NCBI RefSeq assembly: GCF_024323335.1
Contig: NC_066583.1
Span: 361,466,377 to 361,530,376 of the forward strand
Reading direction: 5' to 3'
Origin: Lathyrus oleraceus
Taxonomy: Eukaryota; Streptophyta; Magnoliopsida; Fabales; Fabaceae
DNA length: 64,000 nt
Positions 10,303-20,383 of this stretch are shown one piece after another. The position numbers and the translations under genes are program-made. Below the pieces are notes generated by a model. That model ran no database searches and was not told where the DNA came from. It saw only the letters and a program-made list of their open reading frames with translations. The first letter of the stretch is position 1. Every line of letters starts with the position of its first letter.

Positions 10303-10720
10303 TTGGTGGCCTCTACCTACGAACCGGTAGCTGTAAGTCCTTTCTTTACGGTCTTCTACCCACTACTCGGTAGTTGTAAATCCTTTTTTCTCACTCTGTC
10401 TCTCAGCAGATCGTTTGGTGGCCTCTACCTACGAACCGGTAGCTGTAAGTCCTTTCTTTACGGTCTTCTACCCACTACTCGGTAGTTGTAAATCCTTTTT
10501 TCTCACTCTGTCTCTCAGCAGGTCGTTTGGTGGCCTCTACCTACGAACCGGTAGCTGTAAGTCCTTTCTTTACTGTCTTCTACCCACTACTCGGTAGTTG
10601 TAAATCCTTTTTTCTCACTCTGTCTCTCAGCAGATCGTTTGGTGGCCTCTACCTACGAACCGGTAGTTGTAAGTCCTATCTTGGTGGTTTTCTACCTACT
10701 AGCTGGTAGTTGTAAAATCC
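10303..10720 (+). repeat. 112-bp tandem repeat, about 3.7 units
   Basis: Units start at 10303, 10415, 10527 and 10639 (period 112, nearly identical). Each contains two inverted repeats, CTACC...GGTAG, with 8-base spacers, spaced about 45-50 bp. Tandem repeats in the 3' UTR are known for Ogre-type elements. Confidence 0.9.
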
Positions 10721-11230
10721 CACTTTCCTCCCCTTGTTGGAGTTAACCCTGTGTACTCATCCTATCGATGACTGGTTACTTTTCCGTGGTTTTCTGCCTA
10801 CAAACCGGTAGATGTAATCCCCTCTTTGTGGTATTGATACTCTTTTCCCCTTTGGATACTTGCCTTGATCAAGAAGTATTGTCCCCATTGGGTCTTCCCC
10901 TTCTTTTTGGATATTTGCTTCGAGTTAGCAACTTTATCCTCTTTTGATTGGTCATCTTTTGCATACCTAGCCTGGTACCCTGATGCCTTTCTTTTCGGTT
11001 GTTTATCCATTTAACAACCTGCAACCCGGTTATGGATAATCTTCCATGCGAGTGTATTATCTACGTTTTTGACGGCTATAGATAATATATCTCATGCACT
11101 CTTTGGTCAATCTTTCGATTGTTTTTCTCCAGCAGAGTTCATCCTACCAATGGATTGGACGAATTCCCGTAGCAGGTCGATACCTGCATCCCCAGCTTTG
11201 TTGTTTCTACTTGTGAATTATGTGGGTCGT
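10721..11230 (+). other. B 3' UTR with diverged hairpins
   Basis: Further inverted repeats occur without clear periodicity: CTAC/GTAG near 10798, ATCCAT...AACC/GGTT...ATGGAT at about 11007-11036, GATAAT/ATTATC at about 11035-11062, and ATTATCTA/TAGATAAT at about 11056-11090. No coding potential seen. Confidence 0.55.
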
Positions 11231-11550
11231 CCCCGGCGGAGTAACAGTTATTCCCCCAAAGCAGAGTTTATCGTTGTATGAGCCTTATCCCCCAGAGAGT
11301 TGCCTGGTTTATCTTCCCCAGCGGAGCAGTTATTTCCCCAAGCGGAGTTCTTGTGAATTGATTGGGATATCCTCAGCAATTTACTCTTGTCTTTAGCAAG
11401 TGGTGTGCTTACTCCCCAGCGAGTTGCATTGTTTTCCCCTAGCGGAGTTGTATCGATGGCTCCCCGGCAGTTGCCTTGCTTCCCCCAGCGGAATTGTATT
11501 GAAGTTTTCTCAGCACAGTCGTCCTGTGTATTCCCCAGCGGAGTTTTCAT
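11231..11550 (+). repeat. Dispersed short repeat, CCCCAGCGGAGTT type
   Basis: About ten variants of a 12-13 bp phrase (CCCCAGCGGAGTT, CCCCAAGCGGAGTT, CCCCGGCAGAG and similar) lie at irregular 20-50 bp spacing. Sparser copies occur at 9180-9560 and in C at 38220-38560. Role unknown. Confidence 0.7.
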
Positions 11551-11919
11551 CATTTTGCATCTTGCATATAGTAATCATCGCATCCTCAAAACTGCGTAGC
11601 ATTTCCATTCCATATGGAGCATTACGCCATAGAAAAATTCAAACATATGCATTCATGTGTTCGACCCCCCATCAGGCAGTATCCCCGGCAGAGGCGGATC
11701 ATCTTTATTCAACATCAGCACAGCACGTCTGCTACAGTTGCTTCGACAGCATTCAGAATTGATATCCCCACAGAGGTTTATTTCCTCACCCGATGGTGAC
11801 AGAAAGTTTGTTTCTCCCCAGTGAGACCCCCAGCAAGTGATCAGCCTTGCTTTGACATATCTCAGATGTCCGTTCTTGTAATACCAGTAAGTATCATGTC
11901 AGCACCCGCGTGTGTTTTC

Positions 11920-13312
11920 TTTTTTGGTGTCGGTAAACACCATTGCTTCGGTGTCGGTGAACATCGAGTCTCACCCAGTCATCGGTAAATGTCTGGTCAT
12001 TTTTTTGGTGTCGGTAAACGCCATTGTTCCGGTGTCGGTAAACATCGAGTCTCACCCAGTCATCGGTAAATGTCTGGTCATTCTTTTGGTGTCGGTAAAC
12101 GCCATTGTTTCGGTGTCGGTAAACATCGAGTCTCACCCAGTCATCGGTAAATGTCTGGTCATTTTTTTGGTGTCGGTAAACACCATTGCTTCGGTGTCGG
12201 TAAACATCGAGTCTCACCCCAGTCATCGGTAAATGTCTGGTCATTTTTTTGATGTCGGTAAACATCATCTTTCGATGTCGGTAAACATCGAGTCTTTCCC
12301 TCGGTCATCGGTAAATGTCTGATAATTCCCCAGCTAGAAATCCCCAGTAGAGTCATCTGTAAATGTCCTTTCTGGTTTCCGGTTGCGATTATTCGTTTCC
12401 TCAATAAAACTTCCCCAGTCATCGGTAAATGTCTGGTCATTTTTGGATGTCGGTAAACATCATCTTTCGATGTCGGTAAACATCGAGTCTCATCCCAGTC
12501 ATCGGTAAATGTCTGGTCATGCTTTGTTTTATTGTTAATAAAAATCAAGATCCCCAGAAGTCGTCGGTAAACGTCTTGTCTGGTTCTACCACAAAGATTT
12601 TGTCCCTCCCCAAGCAGAGATGCCATCGGTAAATGGCCCAATTTTCTTCGATATCGGTAAATATCGAATTCCCAGTTGCAGCAGCCATCGGTAAATGGCC
12701 TTGTTGAAGTTGATATCGGTAAATATCAAGTTGCTCTGAAGCCACCATCGGTAAATGGTCTTGCTTCCCTCTTACATCAAAGTTGTTTTCCCGGCAGCCA
12801 TCGGTAAATGGTCTTGCTGAAGTTGATATCGGTAAATATCAAGTTTTAACCATCGGTAAATGGTTTTGTTTTTCAGAAGTTGTTTTCCCGGCAGCCATCG
12901 GTAAATGGTCTTGCTGAAGTTGATATCGGTAAATATCAAGTTTCAAGTTTTAACCATCGGTAAATGGTTTCACTCTTCGGGAGTTGTTTTTCCCAGCAGC
13001 CATCGGTAAATGGTCTTGCTGAAGTTGATATCGGTAAATATCAAGTTTTTAACCATCGGTAAATGGTTCTGTTTTTCTCAAGTTGTTTTCCCAGCAGCCA
13101 TCGGTAAATGGTCTGGCTGAAGTTGATATCGGTAAATATCAAGTTTTAACCAACGGTAAATGGTTTCGCTTTTCAAAGTTTGTTTTCCCAGCAGCCATCG
13201 GTAAATGGTCTGGCTGAAGTTGATATCGGTAAATATCAAGTTTCCAGTTTTTAACCATCGGTAAATGGTTTTGCTTTTCTGAAGTTGTCATGCAGTTGTC
13301 ATCGGTAAATGA
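11920..13312 (+). repeat. Array of about 41 mini-hairpins with CGGTAA loop
   Basis: The first part (11926 to about 12330) has an 81-bp period and three hairpins per unit. From about 12620 the unit is about 100-115 bp. Nearly every CGGTAA is flanked by complementary 4-6 bp arms, and the arms differ: GGTGT/ACACC (11926), GATGT/ACATC (12251), GCCAT/ATGGC (12624), GATAT/ATATC (12649), AACCAT/ATGGTT (12847), GTCAT/ATGAC (13295). Some pairs use G-U wobble or hold one mismatch. The array fills the last 1.4 kb of the B 3' UTR, close to the polypurine tract. Confidence 0.88.
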
Positions 13313-13435
13313 CATGGTTCTCCCTGTATTATATCCAGTCGGTGCAAATTTCTACGGTTCTTTGGTATTCAATCCCTGTTTACCCTGAAAGTCTGACAGC
13401 CATTGCTATCATCCGTTCGGGTTCCCAGCTGATTG

Positions 13436-13447
13436 AATAGGGGCAGC
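13436..13447 (+). other. Probable polypurine tract of B
   Basis: AATAGGGGCAGC ends exactly at the 3' LTR start. It is purine-rich, though short and interrupted by C. The position fits the primer for plus-strand DNA synthesis. Confidence 0.5.
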
Positions 13448-16400
13448 TGTAGCACCTCAAATTTGCACCTATCATTGTACATACATTCTCATATTAGGTC
13501 ATAACATAACATGGTCCACTGCATAGCATTGCATTGTCCCATTTGCCTCAAGTGCAAGCCAATCAAGAGAATTAGGTCAAACTGGTCAGGAGATCAGTCA
13601 GCCAAGCAAGCAAGTGTGTTTTTCATTAAGCCAAGGCCCTAGGGTTGGTCCAACATGTTCACATGACTTGGGGATCCATTTGAAGTGTTTAAGTCAAAGA
13701 TTGGAGGCTCAGAGGTCATCAGTCCATGCACAATCAGTCAGAAACCCTAGAAAGTCAAACTTGGTCAACTGTGGTTGATTTTATGGTTTTGATGGATGGA
13801 TTTGGTTTGAGAGAGCTTATTCATGTCCCAATAGGCCTCATATATCATGGCAAACAATATCATTGAAGAATTTGAAGCGAAATCAGAAATTTCCAAAAAT
13901 AGAAACTGGACCTGTAATTTTAACTGCCAAAAATGGAAACTTCTTGAGCCTAAGCTTACATCATGATACAAGCTTCAAATGAATTTTTGCCCAACATGAA
14001 AGTTGAAGATCTTGTTCTCCCATTTTCAAAAAGTCCAAGAACTCTCAATTCCCATGTATGGTTGGCAAGATATGATCAAATCATTTTCACAAAATCTTGA
14101 ACTTCAAAAGGCCATATCTCTCAAACCATTTGGCCAAAATTGGTGAGGTTTTTTCCAACAAACCACATTTAACCTCCTCTTTCCAAAAATGTAACTTTCA
14201 TGTGCCAAAACATTGCCAATCAAAATGGCCCTTTTTGAACTATCATGTTTAATTTCAAGTGAGGTGCAAAATTGGATTTTTGAATTAATCATTTTCCATC
14301 CAAGTGGCCAATTGGGATTGATTTAAGATGATATTTCTGACTTGTGCAAGGCCCATTTCGTGCCCTAACCAATACATACCTCACCATACACACCAATGTG
14401 ACAAATTAGCAATTTGATTCATTTTAAACTAAGCATGATTAGCAAACTTGGATTAGAGCTTAAACAGACCATATATACCATTTTTCTGAGCTTTTGGAAG
14501 CCCTAGCAGTCATTGTGCAAACTCAGAATTCATTCACTCTCTCAAACTTCATTTTCTTGCCATTTCCAAAATCTGCCAAAACCCTCAAGAGAACACGAAC
14601 CAGCTTTGTTGTTTCATCATCCAAACAACATTGAGAGCCCATTTTAACCACTTTTCCACGACTGTAAGAAGCTTTTGCTGGACTGTTCTTCAAAGCATCT
14701 TCCATGGCAGAACTCGTGTACATCCATGCCAAGCTTCTTTGAGCTAAACCATCTTCACCAATCATCATTTGAAGGACCTTGGATCATCTGTTTCACCAGC
14801 AAACATCAAAACAACCACTGTTTCACAACTTTCTTCAAAAACAAGTGCTTTTAGTTGCTCAGTTCCTTGTGAACTTTTGCTTTGCTTTGCTTATTAAGCA
14901 ATTTGCATTGAGGTATACTTCTAATCTTCATGTAGTCTGGAAGACCTGGCCTGTTACTTGGCCAGGCAACTGTCTGAAGTCCTCCTTAAGAGGCAATGTT
15001 TGTGTATGTTTACAATTTGCCCTTGTACATAGTCAAAGACCTCCTAAGTGAAGAGGCAATTGGCAGAACCCAAGGGATATGCAACCTATCCCCTGCTATT
15101 CTGTGTGTCATCTGCTTTGCTCACACCACTGTGTTGATGCATTGCAGATACAAACCCAAGATCTTGTACAATTGTACAGTTGAGTCAGTTTCAAATGTGT
15201 AGAAGGGTTCCCACTTTCTGAACCCACACATTCTTGTCTTAAGCTCTCCCAGGCCAGGGATAAGAGCTGTGAAGTCTCATCTTCACTCACCTTTCATATG
15301 CTTCACCTTAGCCCCTCAATGGCAAGGTTAAGAGCACCATTCACCCTATTCCAGAGGTTTGTTTGTTGAGGTTGATATGACCCCTCGACTAAAACCTAGC
15401 CTTGATGTTTGAGCCCCTTGTTGGTGTGTTTATTTTTATGCTGTACATGTTTGTGTGGTGTGATTGTATCCCCTAGGTTTGTTAGACTCCGCGTAGTCTC
15501 GTTTGCATGTCAATTAAGGTAGCACGGTTCCTTCGTATAGGACTTCCTTTCTTGCTTGCGCTTTCCTAAAACACAAACAAACATTTTCCCCTCTTAAGGA
15601 TACGTTAACTCCTTCTACTACAGGTGAGTGAGTCTCCAAAGGTCGAGCATCAGGTAGATTGCGCAGTGACGTTGTCCACTTAAAAAACACAAACCAACAG
15701 AAATAGTTTAGCCGAACTACGGCAACTCTGATTCTCATGTCCAGATGAGATACGTAGGCACGAGATGCGATGTCTTGTCGAGTTTGACTAACCACTAACA
15801 CTAATTCTTTTCTCTCGCCCTCGTTGCGATTGAGACCTCCCCTTTCTCTTGCCCTAGTTGCAATCGAGACCCTTGCTTCCTGTGCAAGTTAGAGTTAGGT
15901 GTGGCTTGCTTCCTGTGCGAGTCATGTTTAGGATAGGCTTGCTTCCTGTGCAAGTTAGCTAGAAACCTTAACTTAGGGACGGCTTTGCATGACAACATCT
16001 AGGCTCGAGTCGTAGTCTCCCTAGTGTTGTGTCTCCCTTTGTTATCTGGTTAGGCTAGTCCTTTTTCCCTGCGTAGGGGAACTACGTCGCCCTGATCCTC
16101 ATACCAGATGAGGTACGTAGGCAGGAGATGAGCTGATCTCTCCGGGCGCCTTTTTTTCCTTTTTGTGGGTGTTGTTTGACAGTTATAGGCTCGAGTCCCC
16201 GACTCCCTATTAACTTGTTGTGTTGTTGTGTGCTTGGAAGCTGATGTAAGTCCATCGAGTGGCATTCGGGTTCCAGTGTTTGTGTGTGTTTTGGTTCGGA
16301 TGCTGATGTAAGTCCAGTGATTGGCATTCGGGCTCCACGTTTGCCTTTGCCTGTGTTTTGTTTGTGTGTGTGTCAGCCGAGCTACGAATGCTCTGATTCT

Positions 16401-16834
16401 CCTTCGTCCAAGGAGATACGTATGCATAGGATGCGATATCCTAGCGAGCATGTGTCGTTTCCCCAGTCCGAACTACTTCGACTCTGATGTCTATGCCTGA
16501 TAGACTAAGTAGGCCCAGGATACGATGTCCTGCCGAGTCAGTTTCAGTCAGTTTCTTGTGTCTCTTTCAGCCAGTGTGTGTGTGTTTGAGCAGTGTTATA
16601 GCAACCATTTATCCTTCCTTTTGTGCGTGGATCCCGTCGAGTACGACGGATGCGTAGGGGTGCTAATACCTTCCCTTCGCATAACCGACTCCCGATCCCA
16701 TTCTCTTTGGTCGCGAGACCATGTTCTTTCCTAGGTTTACTTCGAGCGTTTCCTTTCCCTCTTTTGGGATAAATAACGCACGGTGGCGGCTCTGTTGTTC
16801 TTGTTTTCCCGCCGGTTTTTCGCGTAATGCGACA
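13448..16834 (+). repeat. 3' LTR of element B
   Basis: Same termini and length (3387 bp) as the 5' LTR. Differences seen by eye are all substitutions, for example near 3341/13986, 4014/14659, 4577/15222 and 5949/16594. The multi-hairpin block recurs at 14934-15335, and its GGGTTC/GAACCC pair is intact here. CCCCG follows directly. Confidence 0.95.
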
Positions 16835-17206
16835 CCCCGGTCCGAACTACTTTGACTCTGATGTCTATGCTTGATAGACTAAGTAGGCCCAGGATGCGAT
16901 ATCCTACTGAGTCAGTTTCGTTTGTTTTCTTGTGTCTCTTTCAGCCAGTGTGTGTGTGTGTGAGCAGTGTTTTTAGCAACCATTTTCCTTCCTTTTGTGC
17001 GTGGATCCCGTCGAGTACGACAGATGCGTAGGGGTGCTAATACCTTCCCTTCGCATAACCGACTCCCGATCCCATTCTCTTTGGTCGCGAGACCATGTTC
17101 TTTCCAGGTTTACTCTGAGCGTTTCCTTTCCCTCTTTTGGGATAAATAACGCACGGTGGCGGCTCTGTTGTTTTTGTTTCCCGCCGGTTTTTCGCGTAAT
17201 GCGACA
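16835..17206 (+). mobile_element. Element A: right part of the split 3' LTR
   Basis: It resumes the LTR interrupted at 2802. The stretch corresponds to 5816-6189 of the B LTR, with the stem-loop module GTCTAT/ATAGAC and the end GTAATGCGACA at 17206. It begins with the CCCCG duplication (16835-16839). No PBS follows, so this is a 3' LTR end. It carries the U5 PBS-like site at 17157-17167. Confidence 0.88.
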
Positions 17207-18340
17207 AAAGGTCAAGAAGAAAATGGGCATGATGGACAACCTCGCCGAGGAATATGATTTTCTCGCACAACAGGTAGCAGCGACTCCTCTACACAAGAAA
17301 AAGGGGTCTTCCAAATAAAAAGGTTAAGAAGAAAGATGATCGAATTTATCACACAAAAGGTAGTGAGAAACTTCTCAACATAGGGTTAAGAAGAAAAGGG
17401 GAAAGAGATTCTCGTAAAAAATGTTAACGGGAATTCTTAGACACAAGGTCTGTTGGGGATTCTCACACAAAAGGTAGTGAAAACCTCTTAACGAAAGGTT
17501 AAGGAAAAAGCTGGGGTGGATTTCTCATACGAAAGGTAATGAGACAATTCTTAACAAAGGGTTAAGAAGGCGCATGAAGATGAATATGATTTCCGATACA
17601 AAAGGTAATGAGAAACTTCTCAACAGAGGGTTAAGCATACAACTAGAAGGGATTTCTCATACGAAAGGTAATGAGAAACTTCTTAACAGAGGGTTAAAAA
17701 GAAAACTGGAAGGGATTTCTCATAGGATAGGTAATGAGAAACTTATTAATAGAGGGTTAAGAAGGCGCATGAAGATGGACACAATTTCTCATACAAAAGG
17801 TAATGAGAAACTTATTAACAGAGGATTAAGAAGAAAATTGGAAGGGATTTCTCATACGAAAGGTAATGAGAAACTTCTCAACAGAGGCTTAAGAAGAAAG
17901 CTGGAAAGGATTTCTCATACGAAAGGTAATGAGAAACTTCTTAAGAGAGGGTTAAGAAGAAAGATGGAAGGTATTTCTCATATAAAACGTAATGAGAAAC
18001 TTCTTAACAGAGGGTTACGAAGAAAATTGGAACGAATTTCTCATACGAAAGGTAATGAGAAACTTCTCAACAGAGGGTCAAGAAGAAAGGTGAAAGGGAT
18101 TTCTCATACGAAAGGTAATGAGAAATTTCTTAACATAGGGTTATGAAGAAAATTGGAATGAATTTCTCATACGAAAGGTAATGAGAAACTTCTCAACAGA
18201 GGGTTAAGAAGAAAGCTGGAAATGATTTCTCATGCGAAAGGTAATGAGAAACTTCTTAACAGAGGGTTAAGAAGAAAGATGGAAGGGATTTATCATACAA
18301 AAGGTAATTAGAAACTTCTTAACAGAGGGTTAACAACAAG
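17207..18340 (+). repeat. 63-bp tandem repeat array
   Basis: Roughly 16 units of 63 bp, degenerate at the left (17207-17520) and regular from about 17525. The core phrase is TTTCTCATACGAAAGG, then GTAATGAGAAACTTCT, then an AACAGAGGGTTAAGAAG stretch. Because 63 is a multiple of three, a 190-codon frame stays open at 17574-18146 with a 21-residue repeat (GNEKLLNRGL core). I see no homology to a known protein and regard it as a minisatellite rather than a gene. It lies between the A LTR end and the SIRE-like LTR and may originally have been part of the latter. Confidence 0.85.
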
Positions 18341-19290
18341 TTACAGTCTTTCTTACCTAATGTCTACCCGTGCAATTTCTACCTAAGCACTCTTAGATAT
18401 GAGAACCCACTCACTTCCCTACAATCACACACCCGTGATTTTAAACAACAATCCCTTGAGAAAAGAAAATACTTTTCAATTACACACTCTTGATTTTACT
18501 TCACAGTTTCAATCAAGAAGACACACTCTTTATCTTGCTTCACAGCTTTGATCAAGAAGACACACACTCTTGCTTAACAGCTTTAGAGTGACAAATTACA
18601 ACCACAAATCAATCCAATTCAATCATCAATGGATGACTTGAATGGCTTATAAGTCTCACGACTAAACAGACACAAACCCTAGCTCTCTCTCTATATTTCG
18701 CTCAGTATTGGTTGTGTGTTCAAACATGTTTTCTAAGTCCCTTTTTATAGAAGCATCCAGCTGGGCTTGGACATCTTGAAAACCCTAAATCTATTTTCCA
18801 ATCAAATCTTTTTATAACAGCTGGTTAGATCTCCTTGGAGAATAAGTAAATCTGGTTGTAATCCATGATTGAATGCGCCAGCTAACCATATCTTCAATCA
18901 TACAAAGATTGCCATTAATTGTGCAATCACAAAACACCAGACATTCATACTGAATGTTCTGTGTACAGGATGTCATGACATCGGGTCTGACATCCTGGAA
19001 AAATCCTGCATACTCCAATAATTCCTTTTATAACTTCCAGCAGGTACAGCCATATCAGATGCCATGACCTTGTGTATGTCATCTGAAATAATCCTGCATG
19101 AACATGTCTTTTATTTAAGCTCCAGCAGGTACATCCAATATTAGAAGCCATGGCATTGTATGTGGCATTCTGAAACAATCCTGCATGAACATGTTCTTGA
19201 ACTCCAGCAGGTACATAGGATATCTCATGTTAAGACATCACATATAACATCTTGTGAACACTCTTTGTTTTACCAAAATTGCTTCCAACA
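18341..19290 (-). mobile_element. SIRE/Maximus-like Ty1/copia LTR, reverse strand
   Basis: Read on the minus strand, it starts TGTTGGAAGCAATTTTGG at 19290 and runs through phrases I recognise from legume SIRE/Maximus LTRs, such as the region of GCTTAGGTAGAAATTGCACG. No internal region of that element is present on either side, so it is a solo or truncated LTR. Its left end is not sharp: it runs into the 63-bp array and I find no convincing target duplication. It truncates the C 5' LTR at 19291. Confidence 0.6.
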
Positions 19291-19807
19291 CTTAGAATCA
19301 ACACAAATGATGCAAACTTTAAGTCCAAATTGATTGTATTGAAAAGATCTATAACTTTTATGTTGAAGGTTTTGGCATTTGGAGCTTGCATCACTGAAAC
19401 AGTAGGGCTTGAAGTTTGGCCATTTTTGAATTTTCACATACACATGTTTTGCACCTTACACTTCATGATCAATTTTCACCAATTTCCCAATTCCAAATGA
19501 AGTTTTTTTCAACATAACAATTAATCCTCATGTCAAGAGCTTTCCAACCATTACCCATAAGGCTATGTTTCATTTTTGGAAATGTCATTTTCGAAGAGGA
19601 GAAAGTTTTAGTGCATTTTTGGAAACTTATTGAAAACACATTGCACAAGCTCATGATATCATTTCTGCACGTCCATTCCATATACTTATGATATAAGCTT
19701 GCCATTCCAATCAGAATTGGGCCCTCCATGCGCCTGTACAGGCCCATGCATGAAGGCCCTCTTCATCCATGCACATGCTTTGTTCATGCCTCTACCTTGC
19801 CAATTGC

Positions 19808-19816
19808 TATATATAG
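19808..19816 (+). promoter_or_regulatory. TATA box of the C 5' LTR
   Basis: TATATATAG in U3 is the likely core promoter of the element. The matching part of the 3' LTR is deleted. Confidence 0.55.
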
Positions 19817-20254
19817 GAGTGCATAGCTTCACATTTACACAACCTGAAGGAACCTGTTATGCTGCAAGAATCTCTCCATAGCCTCACTTAAAGTAACTCT
19901 CTCTTTCTATTCAAAAATTCAGATATAAATTTCAACTACAATTGGTTGATTTCTAGATCTATAGTTCCTAAACCTTGCTCATCTTCATCACTAGACTACA
20001 CTACAAGCAAGAGCTTTAAAGAATCGTGCTCTCAAGATCCACATTTCAGAGGTGGACATCCAAACTTATTTTCTTCGAAACTCTTTGTTTATAGCTTGCT
20101 TATTGCATTTACTGGGTTGGCTGAAGTCCTCTCATCAGAGGCAACATAACTGTGCTTTGAATTTTGCAAATACACTAAGTTTCAGTTGAACACCACGAAT
20201 TTCAACCTCTGATTTCTCTCTCCATGGAAGTCTAGAGTGGAAATAGTTGGCACA

Positions 20255-20274
20255 GGGGTGATGTACATCACCCC
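20255..20274. repeat. 20-bp perfect palindrome
   Basis: GGGGTGATGTACATCACCCC is fully self-complementary and centred on TGTACA. It lies about 450 bp after the TATA box. Confidence 0.95.
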
Positions 20275-20359
20275 AGCTTTCCATTGCTGTATAGATCGCC
20301 TCATATGGTGAAGCTTTGATCTCTGCAACTCTCACTGGCGTTGAAGGTCTCGCCGGAGA

Positions 20360-20383
20360 AGACGGTGGTGTACACCACCGTCT
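20360..20383. repeat. 24-bp perfect palindrome
   Basis: Arms AGACGGTGGTGT and ACACCACCGTCT meet without a spacer, again centred on TGTACA, about 100 bp after the first palindrome. The ACGGTGG/CCACCGT arm also occurs as a hairpin in LTR F at 25777-25803. Confidence 0.95.

Larger units (their letters stand above)
2803..16834 (+). mobile_element. Element B: complete non-autonomous Ogre-derived retrotransposon
   Basis: B is 14,032 bp long: LTR 2803-6189, PBS 6192-6209, leader, fused gag/protease stub 7430-7585, intron 7586-7849, pol stub 7850-8527, 3' UTR to 13447, and LTR 13448-16834. The 5-bp CCCCG duplications flank it. ORF1, almost all of gag-protease, RT, RNase H and most of integrase are absent. 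The two LTRs have identical length and, by eye, about 13 substitutions in 3387 positions, so it moved recently despite encoding no enzyme. Proteins were presumably supplied in trans by relatives of C or D (inference). Its LTR is shorter than that of F and lacks roughly 1.4 kb between the promoter region and the multi-hairpin block. Confidence 0.93.

Noticed and set aside
11894..12641. ORFs on both strands over the CGGTAA array as proteins
   Set aside because: They are the repeat read in several frames; both strands and adjacent frames give similar-length ORFs.
11926..13311. CRISPR array
   Set aside because: Repeats are short imperfect palindromes without unique spacers, inside a plant retrotransposon 3' UTR, with no cas genes.
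17574..18146. 190-codon frame as a real repeat protein gene
   Set aside because: The frame exists because the tandem unit is 63 bp. No start context, domain or neighbouring gene supports it.
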